A stretch of 64,000 bases of DNA from a virus. The position numbers and the translations under genes are program-made. Positions 19,038 to 27,316 of the stretch are shown in pieces. The first letter of the stretch is position 1, and each line of letters opens with the position of its first letter. Location of the stretch: positions 144,539-208,538 of the IMG/VR virus record IMGVR_UViG_3300050120_000361; one strand, given 5' to 3'. The notes under the pieces were generated by a model. It saw only the letters and a program-made list of their open reading frames with translations, was not told the origin of the DNA and did no database searches.

Positions 19038-19355
19038 ATGAAGATAGAGAACATATCCCAGGACCGTCAGACCAAACTGATGATGGCCATTGAGGCTAAC
19101 GCATCAAGCGTTAGGCGCAGAAACGTTTCCTATACGATATACTGCTATTCTGATTTCATGGGAGTAATAACCCTTACCGTGTCCGGCAAAAGAGGAAGCG
19201 TGACAAAGGCAATTGCTGTGAACTTTGACTTGCTGCTTGAGCGTTGGACTGTTTTCTCAGATGGCAAGAAGTACACGCTAGACCAGTTGTCCGAACTTCA
19301 GGCAATTATGAAGAGCATTGTGGCCAAGGAAACTACGAACGCGGGCAAGATATAG
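19038..19355 (+). CDS. small beta-rich unknown protein
   Basis: 105 aa from the ATG at 19038, which follows an A-rich leader 10 bases after the previous stop; an in-frame upstream ATG at 18975 would overlap the previous gene and is less likely. The centre (about 25-85) alternates hydrophobic and polar residues (V-S-Y-T-I-Y-C-Y, G-V-I-T-L-T-V-S-G-K) and ends in a short helix. No family recognised. A terminator begins at the stop codon. Confidence 0.6.
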   Translation: MKIENISQDRQTKLMMAIEANASSVRRRNVSYTIYCYSDFMGVITLTVSGKRGSVTKAIAVNFDLLLERWTVFSDGKKYTLDQLSELQAIMKSIVAKETTNAGKI

Positions 19356-19374
19356 CGGGTACGCCCCGCGTTTT
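19355..19374 (+). terminator. rho-independent terminator
   Basis: A 5-bp GC stem (GCGGG with CCCGC), 5-base loop, then GTTTT. It overlaps the stop codon of the 105-aa gene and separates the hub operon from the tape-measure gene. Confidence 0.65.
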
Positions 19375-19437
19375 GCCCCAAAAACGGCCAGTTTAATTAT
19401 GGAGAAAAAACGTTAACTCAGTAGAAGAATATATAGC

Positions 19438-19479
19438 TGTGTGGAAATAAACGAACCAAATCTGGTTAATTTTCCCACA
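19438..19479 (+). promoter_or_regulatory. structured leader of the tape-measure gene
   Basis: A two-tier stem-loop in the 176-base leader: an outer stem TGTG-(bulged T)-GGAAA with TTTCC-CACA, and an inner stem AACCA with TGGTT around AATC. It lies about 70-110 bases before the tape-measure start. The leader also holds GTATTTGGG at 19497-19505, a 9-mer repeated in the leader at 23301. No protein-coding frame is evident in this leader. Confidence 0.4.
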
Positions 19480-19550
19480 AACCAATCGAAAATGAGGTAT
19501 TTGGGTCCTACGGTCAGCATAGAAGAAAATTTCAATCAAATCGGCACTTT

Positions 19551-22500
19551 ATGAAATCAGCCGCCCTTGAGCAACCAACGCAAGTAGACATGGGCTTCTC
19601 GTCCATGGTTAACATGCTTGCTCAAATGGGCAAGGAGGAGAGGCAGCAGAGCGGAGTGCTTGGTTCAATACTTGAACGCGCCACGGAAATCAAGGTTTCC
19701 GTAACGGATGCGTTCAAGTCTTTCTCATTCGACAGGACTCAAAAATTCAACGTTTACCAAAACATTCAGACAGCCCAGCACAAGACAAACAACTGGCTTG
19801 AGGCGCTCTTCATAGAATTGCTTTCGATACGCAAGCACGTCGTTGGCATAGAGTCCGGACAGGAGGGCATGAAGCCCAAGGCAGAAAAGATGCAGAGCGG
19901 CAGACCCCTCGACTACACCGAAACCTTCAAGAAATCAAACGACCATCTCTCGGCAATATCCGCAAACACCAAGTCAGCGCTCAAATTCCTTGAGGGAATA
20001 GCCAATGGCAAAAAGGTCGAGGCTCCCAAGGCCGGACACAAGGTTGGGGAGGAAGAGGATGAGGGCTTCCACGACACCAAAAAGAAGGTGAAGGGTTTCT
20101 TCAATGTGGCCGAGTTCGCCAAATCAATTGCGATACTGAACGCGAACATAACCAAGAAAATGATAAGCGGGCTCGGAGCGTTCGAAAAGGCCTACGCGAG
20201 CCTTCTGGAAATGCCTGAAAAGAAGATGAAGACATTCACTGATGGGACTACCAAGTTCGGTTCAGTAATGGAGAAACTCTCCAAACAGATAAAGCCCGCC
20301 GCGATAACAATAGGCGTGCTTTCCGCTGCGTTTGTAGCTTTGAGCCTGTCTGTGACCAATCCGATATTCATTGTCGGTATGGCAACAATAGGCCTGTTCG
20401 TCACGCTCGTAAAAAGGTACGGCGGCGACAAGGACGCGGACAGGGGAATGCTGAAATTCGCTGAAGGCATAGGGATACTAACGCTTGCAATGGGCCTGAT
20501 GCGCTTTGTGCAATGGGAGTCCGGTGCCAAGATGCTGGTATTCATTGCTGGACTCGGTCTGGCTATGAAGCTCTACATGAAACCCGCGGAGACTTCGGGA
20601 ATGTTCAAGTTCGCGATGGGTATAGGCATCCTTACGGTTGCCATGGCCCTGATGAATTTCGTGGACTGGTCCTCAGGGGCCAAGATGCTGATATTCATTG
20701 GCGGTCTCGGACTGGCTTTGCGGACCTTCAGCGGTTCCGGCGCGAACGGCGGGCTCGGCAAGCAGTTGCTAGCTTTCGGTGAGGGGCTCGGCATAATGGT
20801 TCTCGCGCTCGTTGCTTTCAACTACATAAACTTCACTTCGGTCCTGAAGATGATAACCTTCGTGGCGGGGCTCGGACTCGCCCTCAAGCTGTTCGGAGAA
20901 GACAAGGGCGGCCTAAAATCCCCACTGCTCTCGTTTGCGTTCGGCATTGGATTGATGGTTCTTGGGCTGCTCGCGTTCGCTGAGATACCGCTCACGGCCA
21001 TAATGAAGATGCTTACGTTCATTGGCCTATTGGGCCTTGAGCTCAAGCTTTTCTCCAACGGGGACGGCAAGTCGCCGATGCTTCAATTCGCAATGGGTTT
21101 GGGCATAATGGTTCTCGCCATGTATGCCATGAATGAGCTTCCGTGGGAGGCTCTCGGAAAGACTTTGCTGTTCCTGGGCGGTCTCGGACTGGTTATGAAG
21201 CTGTTCGAAGGCGGCTCGGGCGCCGATTTCCTTATGATGGCAGGCGGCATACTGGTAATAGCCGGAGCCCTTTGGGTCTTCAAGAAGATAGGCTGGACCA
21301 TGGCGGACGCCCTGATACTTGGCGGCACGATAACCATACTCGGAGTGATAGTGGCCGCTGCAGGAGCCCTAGCTGAGGTGATAGTCCCTGGAGCCATTTC
21401 AATGGTGGCTATGGGTGTTTCACTCGCGCTGTTCGCGCTCAGCCTGTGGGCAATATCCAAGCTTACGATAGACTACGAGTCTATAGCCAAATTCGGGGTG
21501 GCCGCTCTCGGCCTTACCACGATGATGGCCCTGATAGCTCCGCTAGCCGCTTTGGGCGCGATAGGCGCTGTCCTGTTCCTGCCGATAGCCGCCGCAGCCC
21601 TTCTGGGTGCCGGCTCACTTATGCTAATATCCAAAGTACGGAATTATGATACGAAAAACTTTGCAGACGCGGTATTCGACCTCACATGGGGCTTTACCAA
21701 AATTGCTCCATTCGCTGCTCTTGGTGTCATTGGGGCTACTCTTTTTCTACCAATTGCAGCAAGCGCTCTCCTTGGAGCGGCAGCGCTCAAAGCAATATCG
21801 CTACTCGCTTTCGACCAAAAGGCAATCACAGCCTACGGGGTTGGCGTCAACTCACTGATCGGAGCCCTGGACAACCTGGGCATAATACAGGTCACTCGGA
21901 CCGCGGCCAAGTCGGTGCTGCTGCTGCCAATATTCGCCGCGGCGACATTGGGAGCGCTCGCGCTTAAGGCAATGTCTGAAATGGACCTGAATGAGGGAAA
22001 GGTGAACCTGGCGGCCAAGCTAATAGACAGCTTCTCATCATCGATGATTTACACCATACTCAGGAACAAGGACAGGTTCGAGAAGGCGATGCCGGGAATA
22101 AACGCATTGGCCAAGCTTATGGGAATATCCTCGGACGTCGCCAAGGCGATAGGCATGATGGCCAACATGGAGTTCGTTGAGCATGGGGTCAGGAACGGGA
22201 AGCTGTACATCAAGTCCGTGCGCAAGCTGAACCCCGCGGACATGAAGCGGGTGGGGGAGAACCTGGCCGTAATGCTCCAATGCCTTATCGAGCCTTTGAC
22301 CATTCTCGGCTCTGACACGGCAACGTTCAACATAGGCGGCAGGAAGATAGCCAACCCGTTCAAGAACCCAAGCGCGCTAAAGGGGATAGACATGCTGTCC
22401 AGGGTTGGCGGTGCTTTCAAGCCATTAATGGACTCAATATCCGAGTACGCGAACCTGCCGCTCGCGTCAGACCCTAAGAAGCTTCAGCTGTTCACACAAA

Positions 22501-23165
22501 GTCTGATGTCGGTCATAAATACCATTATATGGGCGATAGACCGCGCGGCTACGATTAAGCAGGACATAGCTTCCAAGTCCATAACAACAATATCCAGGTT
22601 CGTAAGCTCAATGAAGGACCTTAACGTGGACAGGTTCAACGGCATAAACTCTGCGGTTGAGAAGTTCCTTGGCAACCTTGCGGATGACGTCAAGTGGAAG
22701 AAGATAGCCAGCAACATGAACATGCTCCAGCAGCAGTTCAAGGGTATAGCGTCCTCGATAAACTCCATAGACATGGGCAAGGCCACAATGTTCGAGAAGA
22801 ACGTGCGCAACCTGCTGGACAAGAACGCAGGCGAGAACCTCACCCTTGTGGTTCAGGAGCTCAAGGAGTTGTTCGGACTTGTTTCGGGGCAGTACAAGGC
22901 CCAGGCCGATGCTGCCCAGGCGCCAGCCAGAGACGACAAGAAGGACAATTCAATATCCTTCGGCTTCAACAACGGCCCACAGGACAAGAAGGCCGCTAAG
23001 GCCGTAGGGAAGCCCACTGAGCACGAGGAGATGACAGAGCTTATGAACCAAATAGGGATGGCGCTCGCGGCCATAGTTCAGCAGCTGACCGGCGTCAACG
23101 ACAAACTCGCTGGCAAGTTGAAGGTTGTGACCACAACTGGAACGGCCAACAGCTTTTTACCGTAA
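19551..23165 (+). CDS. tape-measure protein
   Basis: 1204 aa. The N-terminal 230 residues are charged and helical. The centre carries many glycine- and alanine-rich hydrophobic helices, including five tandem copies of about 52 aa starting near residues 303, 354, 409, 462 and 513 (F-A-x-G-[IL]-G-I-[LM]-x-[LV]-A then a L-G-L-x-[LM]-K-L-F element). More hydrophobic helices run to about 830. The C-terminal 350 residues are amphipathic and charged. Length, low complexity, central hydrophobic helices and the location after hub genes all fit a tape measure that sets tail length and may help DNA cross the membrane. At roughly 1.5 angstrom per residue it would predict a tail near 180 nm, which is a rule-of-thumb estimate. 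T4 gp29 is about half this size. Confidence 0.8.
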   Translation: MKSAALEQPTQVDMGFSSMVNMLAQMGKEERQQSGVLGSILERATEIKVSVTDAFKSFSFDRTQKFNVYQNIQTAQHKTNNWLEALFIELLSIRKHVVGIESGQEGMKPKAEKMQSGRPLDYTETFKKSNDHLSAISANTKSALKFLEGIANGKKVEAPKAGHKVGEEEDEGFHDTKKKVKGFFNVAEFAKSIAILNANITKKMISGLGAFEKAYASLLEMPEKKMKTFTDGTTKFGSVMEKLSKQIKPAAITIGVLSAAFVALSLSVTNPIFIVGMATIGLFVTLVKRYGGDKDADRGMLKFAEGIGILTLAMGLMRFVQWESGAKMLVFIAGLGLAMKLYMKPAETSGMFKFAMGIGILTVAMALMNFVDWSSGAKMLIFIGGLGLALRTFSGSGANGGLGKQLLAFGEGLGIMVLALVAFNYINFTSVLKMITFVAGLGLALKLFGEDKGGLKSPLLSFAFGIGLMVLGLLAFAEIPLTAIMKMLTFIGLLGLELKLFSNGDGKSPMLQFAMGLGIMVLAMYAMNELPWEALGKTLLFLGGLGLVMKLFEGGSGADFLMMAGGILVIAGALWVFKKIGWTMADALILGGTITILGVIVAAAGALAEVIVPGAISMVAMGVSLALFALSLWAISKLTIDYESIAKFGVAALGLTTMMALIAPLAALGAIGAVLFLPIAAAALLGAGSLMLISKVRNYDTKNFADAVFDLTWGFTKIAPFAALGVIGATLFLPIAASALLGAAALKAISLLAFDQKAITAYGVGVNSLIGALDNLGIIQVTRTAAKSVLLLPIFAAATLGALALKAMSEMDLNEGKVNLAAKLIDSFSSSMIYTILRNKDRFEKAMPGINALAKLMGISSDVAKAIGMMANMEFVEHGVRNGKLYIKSVRKLNPADMKRVGENLAVMLQCLIEPLTILGSDTATFNIGGRKIANPFKNPSALKGIDMLSRVGGAFKPLMDSISEYANLPLASDPKKLQLFTQSLMSVINTIIWAIDRAATIKQDIASKSITTISRFVSSMKDLNVDRFNGINSAVEKFLGNLADDVKWKKIASNMNMLQQQFKGIASSINSIDMGKATMFEKNVRNLLDKNAGENLTLVVQELKELFGLVSGQYKAQADAAQAPARDDKKDNSISFGFNNGPQDKKAAKAVGKPTEHEEMTELMNQIGMALAAIVQQLTGVNDKLAGKLKVVTTTGTANSFLP
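20457..21240 (+). repeat. five tandem ~52-aa hydrophobic repeats in the tape measure
   Basis: In-frame repeats start near 20457, 20610, 20775, 20934 and 21087, spaced 153-165 bases. Protein pattern is conserved (F-A-x-G-x-G-I, then T-F-I-G-G-L-G-L-x-L-K-L-F); DNA identity is partial. Change in copy number would change tail length. Confidence 0.75.
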
Positions 23166-23420
23166 CACTGTCGCGGGGTAAATACAATCAAGGGTATCGC
23201 AAAATGCCAATATATCAAGTTAAAATGAACAAAGCCATGTAAGCATGACGTACCTTGCCACAAGCGAATAGCAGTCAGTTGTAGCTACCTGTTGCATATC
23301 GTATTTGGGCATAAGTTCGAGGAATAGAGACGGCCTGTAAGCCATTGAACCTGGGAACGAGAAGTCATCATTGGAGTGCGTGCATTACTGCAGTTATTAA
23401 CAATTTAACCCATTAACCAA
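23166..23420 (+). other. 255-base non-coding leader before the 497-aa gene
   Basis: The longest gene-free stretch in the window. No ORF of useful length, no tRNA cloverleaf and no strong hairpin were found by eye. It contains GTATTTGGG at 23301-23309, also present in the tape-measure leader, with a TTG about 20 bases upstream. A spaced TTG and TTTG pair is loosely like Bacteroidota promoters, but the fit to TAnnTTTG is poor. It could hold a promoter, a leader RNA or a small RNA. Confidence 0.35.
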
Positions 23421-24914
23421 ATGGCAATTACAAGAAAAGACTACGTCCTCAAAGTGACGGAGCAAATGGCCGAGAACGCTAAGGCGGTTCTTTCCGGACA
23501 CGGACTGAAATCGCAGTTCATCAACCTTATTAGCAAGCGCCCGGACATCATCGCCAAATTGGCCGTGTTGGCCTGGTCATCAAAGACCGCGTCTAAAGGC
23601 GGCAAGGCTCTTCAGAAGAAGAACAACTTCAAAATCACGGCTTACGCCAACTTCGCGAACTTCAACTTCGGCGCGCGCCAGGACGTTGAAAAATTCATGG
23701 AGAAACTCACGCCGGCCGACCAGGCTTCATTCAGCAATGATGAGAACATTTTGACCATTCTCGCAATGGGCGACACCCCTGTGGGCATTGATTTGGAGGC
23801 GGACATCGTTAACGGCAAATCCGTTGCGCTGCCTTTCGCCAAGTCTGTTATGAAACAGTACAAATTCGGTACTGGGGCTTACATCGTGGTTATGTTCGGC
23901 GACTCTTGGCTCCAGCCAAAAGAGGAGAAAACGGCGAAATCAAAAGCAAAGGTTAACAGCCGCCTACAGGCCCGCCGTTCACCCGCCAAGGTTCGCGCCG
24001 AACTCGTTAGCAAGGCGAACGCCAAAAAGGCCGATTTGAAGAGCGATGCCATCAAATTGAAGAACGCCGCCGCCAAGCACGAAGGCGCCCTGCAGCAGTT
24101 CAACAACCTCGCGGCAACTGTTGGCGCTCCTGAAGGCGCCTCAGCAAAAGAGGCATTGGCAGCAATCAAGGCCTACAACACGACAAACAAGAAATTGATT
24201 GCCGGTCTGAGCTCTGACAATCTTCGCCAATACAACAAGGCTGCACGCCTCTACATGGGCGGCGAGAAAGCGAAAGCCAATTCGATACTTGCGAAAATCG
24301 GCATTCCCGAGCTTACTGACCTGGTTCGCGGCGGAAACAACGTAAGCACAGACAAAATCGTTGCTGCCCGCAAGAAGGCATTGACCGCCAAAATCAAGGA
24401 AATTAGCGCCGCAAATGAGGAGCTGCTTGTTAAGGTTGCTGAGTCAACCAACAGCAAGTACAAGGCGGACACCAACTTCAAGATCCGTGCCAATGTGGCA
24501 AAGATTAAGGAGCTTCGCGCGCGCATTGCATCTTTCAGCGAATTGACAACAATCGGCGCCGTTAAGAACAAGGCTTCATTGCTCTCTAAGGCGAACGCGC
24601 TTATTGCTGCTAATTTGAAGGCCGGACAGTCTGTGCAGGCAGCGCTGCAGAACGCGCTTTCTAAACTTCCGGTTGACGACGACACTAAGGAGCAGATACG
24701 CCAGCAGGTCATTGAGGGCGTTGCCCAGCAAGTGCCCATGCAGTACGCGGTCCAGCAGGCGATACAGAACGTTGACCTACAGGCCGACGATGAGGTGGAA
24801 GCGGCCGAGGAGGAAATGGAAGATGATTTGGGATTGGATGACGATCTTGAACTGTCTGACGACACCTCACTGGCAGGCAGCAAGTCTATTCAGGACATTC
24901 TTGCAAACCTCTAA
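23421..24914 (+). CDS. unknown, probably abundant phage protein with host-like codon use
   Basis: 497 aa. It uses ATC and ATT for isoleucine and CGC for arginine, where neighbours use ATA and AGG; the only other gene with such a clear shift is the major capsid gene, so high expression is likely. Residues 1-165 are globular; about 165-430 are alanine- and lysine-rich and helical, likely coiled coil; the last 60 are acidic (E-E-E-M-E-D-D-L-G-L-D-D-D-L-E-L), resembling the acidic repeats of the scaffold protein at 48876. No recognised family. It has its own long leader and a terminator, so it is a single-gene unit. A major structural or internal virion protein is the best guess. Confidence 0.7.
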   Translation: MAITRKDYVLKVTEQMAENAKAVLSGHGLKSQFINLISKRPDIIAKLAVLAWSSKTASKGGKALQKKNNFKITAYANFANFNFGARQDVEKFMEKLTPADQASFSNDENILTILAMGDTPVGIDLEADIVNGKSVALPFAKSVMKQYKFGTGAYIVVMFGDSWLQPKEEKTAKSKAKVNSRLQARRSPAKVRAELVSKANAKKADLKSDAIKLKNAAAKHEGALQQFNNLAATVGAPEGASAKEALAAIKAYNTTNKKLIAGLSSDNLRQYNKAARLYMGGEKAKANSILAKIGIPELTDLVRGGNNVSTDKIVAARKKALTAKIKEISAANEELLVKVAESTNSKYKADTNFKIRANVAKIKELRARIASFSELTTIGAVKNKASLLSKANALIAANLKAGQSVQAALQNALSKLPVDDDTKEQIRQQVIEGVAQQVPMQYAVQQAIQNVDLQADDEVEAAEEEMEDDLGLDDDLELSDDTSLAGSKSIQDILANL

Positions 24915-24958
24915 CGGCATTAAATTGGTTTAGTTTAATTAGTTCCAGCATTCAGAAT

Positions 24959-24988
24959 GCCCCGTCGCCGAAAGGTGTCGGGGCTTTG
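24959..24988 (+). terminator. rho-independent terminator
   Basis: GCCCCG pairs with CGGGGC, with an inner CGCC/GGTG pairing around GAAA, followed by TTTG. It ends the single-gene unit of the 497-aa protein. Confidence 0.7.
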
Positions 24989-25009
24989 CTGGTAAAAAGC
25001 GGTTTCTAA

Positions 25010-25861
25010 ATGGCGATAAAACTTAGCAATGTATGGGAAAACCTCGACTCGTTAATAATGTGGATGGTCGACGATGCGCAGAAGGCCCGGTACAAAAAGA
25101 TATATGATACCAAGACCGGTAAGCTGCTCATAAGCGAGATAGACTTTCTGAAGACAGTTTGTCAGGACTTCGTTGATGTTGTAACCTTCAGGTTCCTGTT
25201 CGACTACCCAACGAACGTTAAGAAGGGAATACTTGAAGCCATAAGGTCTGACATGGACCTTGTGGTTAACAAGCTAATGGTTGACCTGTACGGCCAGCTG
25301 AACGTGCACGACGTTAAGTTCCAGGGCGCCGATGAGGTTGAGGACATTGAAAGGTACCGTGAGCTTGACGGGCGCATAAGCGCCAACAGTTCCGCGCAGG
25401 AGGACATGCGGTGGATTAGGGATTGGGTCTTCGCCAGCATGGACGAAACCGACAAGCCCGACATAAACGCGCTTGAGGCCATTTACCGCAAATGGCTAAG
25501 AGTGACCGGGTACAGCAACGACTACGCCATGGTATCGCCCGGCGAAATGCTGCTTGAGCTCGAGCAGGCCAATGAGCCCATAGTGTCGCTTCAGGACCAG
25601 GTAGAGCGCGCCGTCAACAAGAGCCAGGAAAAGTACAAGTGGCTTGAGGAGCAGATACCGCAGCTTAACGGATACACTGACGCGGAGGCCCTGTGGCTCA
25701 TGCAGCTAAAGGGTGAAATGTCCCAGGCCAACGAGGCCGAGCGGCGCGAACTTGACAGGATATGGGGCGCTTTCCTCGAAGATACGGACTACGTAAATAC
25801 AGCACAGAACCTGAGCATTGACGAGCTAATCGCCGTGCTCTCAACCAACGAAAAACAATGA
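25010..25861 (+). CDS. K-L-[ST]-N family protein D
   Basis: 283 aa of unknown function. The first 95 residues match the family domain: M-A-I-K-L-S-N-V-W-E-N, then L-F-D-Y about 65 residues later. The rest is helical and charged (long E, Q and K segments around 190-260) with no catalytic motif seen. It overlaps the next gene by ATGA, which suggests translational coupling with a short fibre-like protein. Confidence 0.65.
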   Translation: MAIKLSNVWENLDSLIMWMVDDAQKARYKKIYDTKTGKLLISEIDFLKTVCQDFVDVVTFRFLFDYPTNVKKGILEAIRSDMDLVVNKLMVDLYGQLNVHDVKFQGADEVEDIERYRELDGRISANSSAQEDMRWIRDWVFASMDETDKPDINALEAIYRKWLRVTGYSNDYAMVSPGEMLLELEQANEPIVSLQDQVERAVNKSQEKYKWLEEQIPQLNGYTDAEALWLMQLKGEMSQANEAERRELDRIWGAFLEDTDYVNTAQNLSIDELIAVLSTNEKQ

Positions 25862-26526
25862 GCTTACAGCCAGGAACATCATCCCTTACGGCGCCGCAGC
25901 CGCAGGTTGCCCAATTGGAGCTAACCTTCGCGGGCCCGCTCGTAAAGGACTCGTACGTTTCCACCAAGAACGACCTCCCAAACCTTCCAGTGGCCACGAG
26001 CTATGAGCAGAAGATGGTATGGGTGAAGGCCGATAAGTCATGGTACTACATATCGAGCGGCGACGGTTCGCTGCTATCGCACTGGACGCTTCTCGTTGGC
26101 AGGATGACCATAGAGGCTTACGACCCCGCAAACTCCCAGGGGTATGCGGCGGGCGACACCGTATACCAGAACGGAATAATCTACAAGGCCGTACAGGACG
26201 CGCCGCAGGGCATTGCCCCGCAGAACGGCGCATACTGGCTGATAATAGCGGGCGACGGCGTGGCGTACCGCTTCGTGTTCCAGAACGTGTCGTCCTTCGC
26301 CGTGGTTACGCCCGTAAAGAACCCGCTGTTCGAGACTATAATAGGCGACATACAGATGTCCGGTTCAGACTTCGTGATAGGCGACGACGGAATGGTGGAG
26401 ATACTCAACCAGGAGATAGTGCAGGCATTCGTGCAGAAGGACGACTCTGAAACCGGAAAGTACAACGTGTACTTCGAGACTAACGGAACGCCATTCGCTA
26501 TGAGCGGCGCCATCAATGTGAAATAA
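25858..26526 (+). CDS. fibre-like protein with chitin-binding-like module
   Basis: 222 aa, start codon overlapping the previous stop (ATGA). Residues about 75-125 contain Y-D-P-A-N-S-Q-G-Y-A-A-G-D-T-V, then G-I-I-Y-K-A and G-A-Y-W, a pattern typical of the small carbohydrate-binding modules of families 5 and 12 often found on phage fibres and lysins. The remainder is strand-rich. It probably sits on the tail or capsid surface and binds glycans; binding specificity cannot be read from sequence. Confidence 0.6.
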   Translation: MSLQPGTSSLTAPQPQVAQLELTFAGPLVKDSYVSTKNDLPNLPVATSYEQKMVWVKADKSWYYISSGDGSLLSHWTLLVGRMTIEAYDPANSQGYAAGDTVYQNGIIYKAVQDAPQGIAPQNGAYWLIIAGDGVAYRFVFQNVSSFAVVTPVKNPLFETIIGDIQMSGSDFVIGDDGMVEILNQEIVQAFVQKDDSETGKYNVYFETNGTPFAMSGAINVK

Positions 26527-26601
26527 TACGGCACGTCCTAACATTGCCGCTGTTTCAGGATATAGATAACATCGATAACACACCAATAACAGATAGATGA
26601 C

Positions 26602-27312
26602 ATGGGCGTAAAAGCACAACCACCACAGACGGGCACTCTCAAACTCTCCAATATATGGCAGAACCTCAGGCAGCTGATAACAGCGGCCAAGAAGACCGAT
26701 GTCAAGATGCACTTAAAGCTGCTTGACGGCGCCACGTTCGATAACATGAAGCGTCCCGAGTACCAGGCATTCGTGCTGAATACCGCGATTGACCTTTTCA
26801 TGCTCAGGCCGGGACTGTTCGGATACACGCTGAACGAGATTGAGATTGTCACCGCTGGCGTAAGGGCCAACAGGCCCAAAACAGTTGCCGACATGAAGCG
26901 AAGGCTCGACGGCCAGTACAACGACAATGGGGTGTTCTTCGGCGAGCAGCCGAAGTTCACGTGGAGGCGCGGCCCAAGGATAGCCGACCAGTCAGCGAGC
27001 TTTCCGCCCGAGCGCAGGCCGTACAACTGCTACATAGAGAGCCTGCCCGGATACCACTTCACCAAGGACGGCTTCATAGGCGGGTTGTTAAACCACGGCT
27101 GGGGCTTCACGAACGTGGGGAACGAGTGGTACAGCTCCATAGACGCATCGCCAAAGAGCATATCGTTCGCCAGGATGTTCGAGTTCGGTGACGACAAGGA
27201 AGCCCGGAAGAACTTTGAAAAGCTCTTCGTGAGCATAATATACGGCTGGAAGTTCCCAGAGTTCAGGGAACAGATAATGGCCAAAAAATCACTAATATCA
27301 TTGAAACTGTAA
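26602..27312 (+). CDS. K-L-[ST]-N family protein E
   Basis: 236 aa of unknown function. Twelve extra residues precede the family signature (T-L-K-L-S-N-I-W-Q-N-L), and the L-F-G-Y element follows about 70 residues later. The C-terminal part (about 110-236) is aromatic and glycine-rich (G-G-L-L-N-H-G-W-G-F) and may be a diverged version of the small C-terminal domain of proteins A and B. It is followed after 4 bases by a fibre-like gene. Confidence 0.6.
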   Translation: MGVKAQPPQTGTLKLSNIWQNLRQLITAAKKTDVKMHLKLLDGATFDNMKRPEYQAFVLNTAIDLFMLRPGLFGYTLNEIEIVTAGVRANRPKTVADMKRRLDGQYNDNGVFFGEQPKFTWRRGPRIADQSASFPPERRPYNCYIESLPGYHFTKDGFIGGLLNHGWGFTNVGNEWYSSIDASPKSISFARMFEFGDDKEARKNFEKLFVSIIYGWKFPEFREQIMAKKSLISLKL

Positions 27313-27316
27313 GGAT

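Noticed and set aside
19551-23165. Multi-span membrane transporter
   Set aside because: Helices are Gly/Ala-rich, repeated and flanked by long charged ends, and the gene lies in the tail module; tape measure explains it better.
23305-23345. GTTCGA in the 255-base leader as a tRNA T-loop
   Set aside because: No T stem, no acceptor or anticodon stem of proper length could be paired around it.
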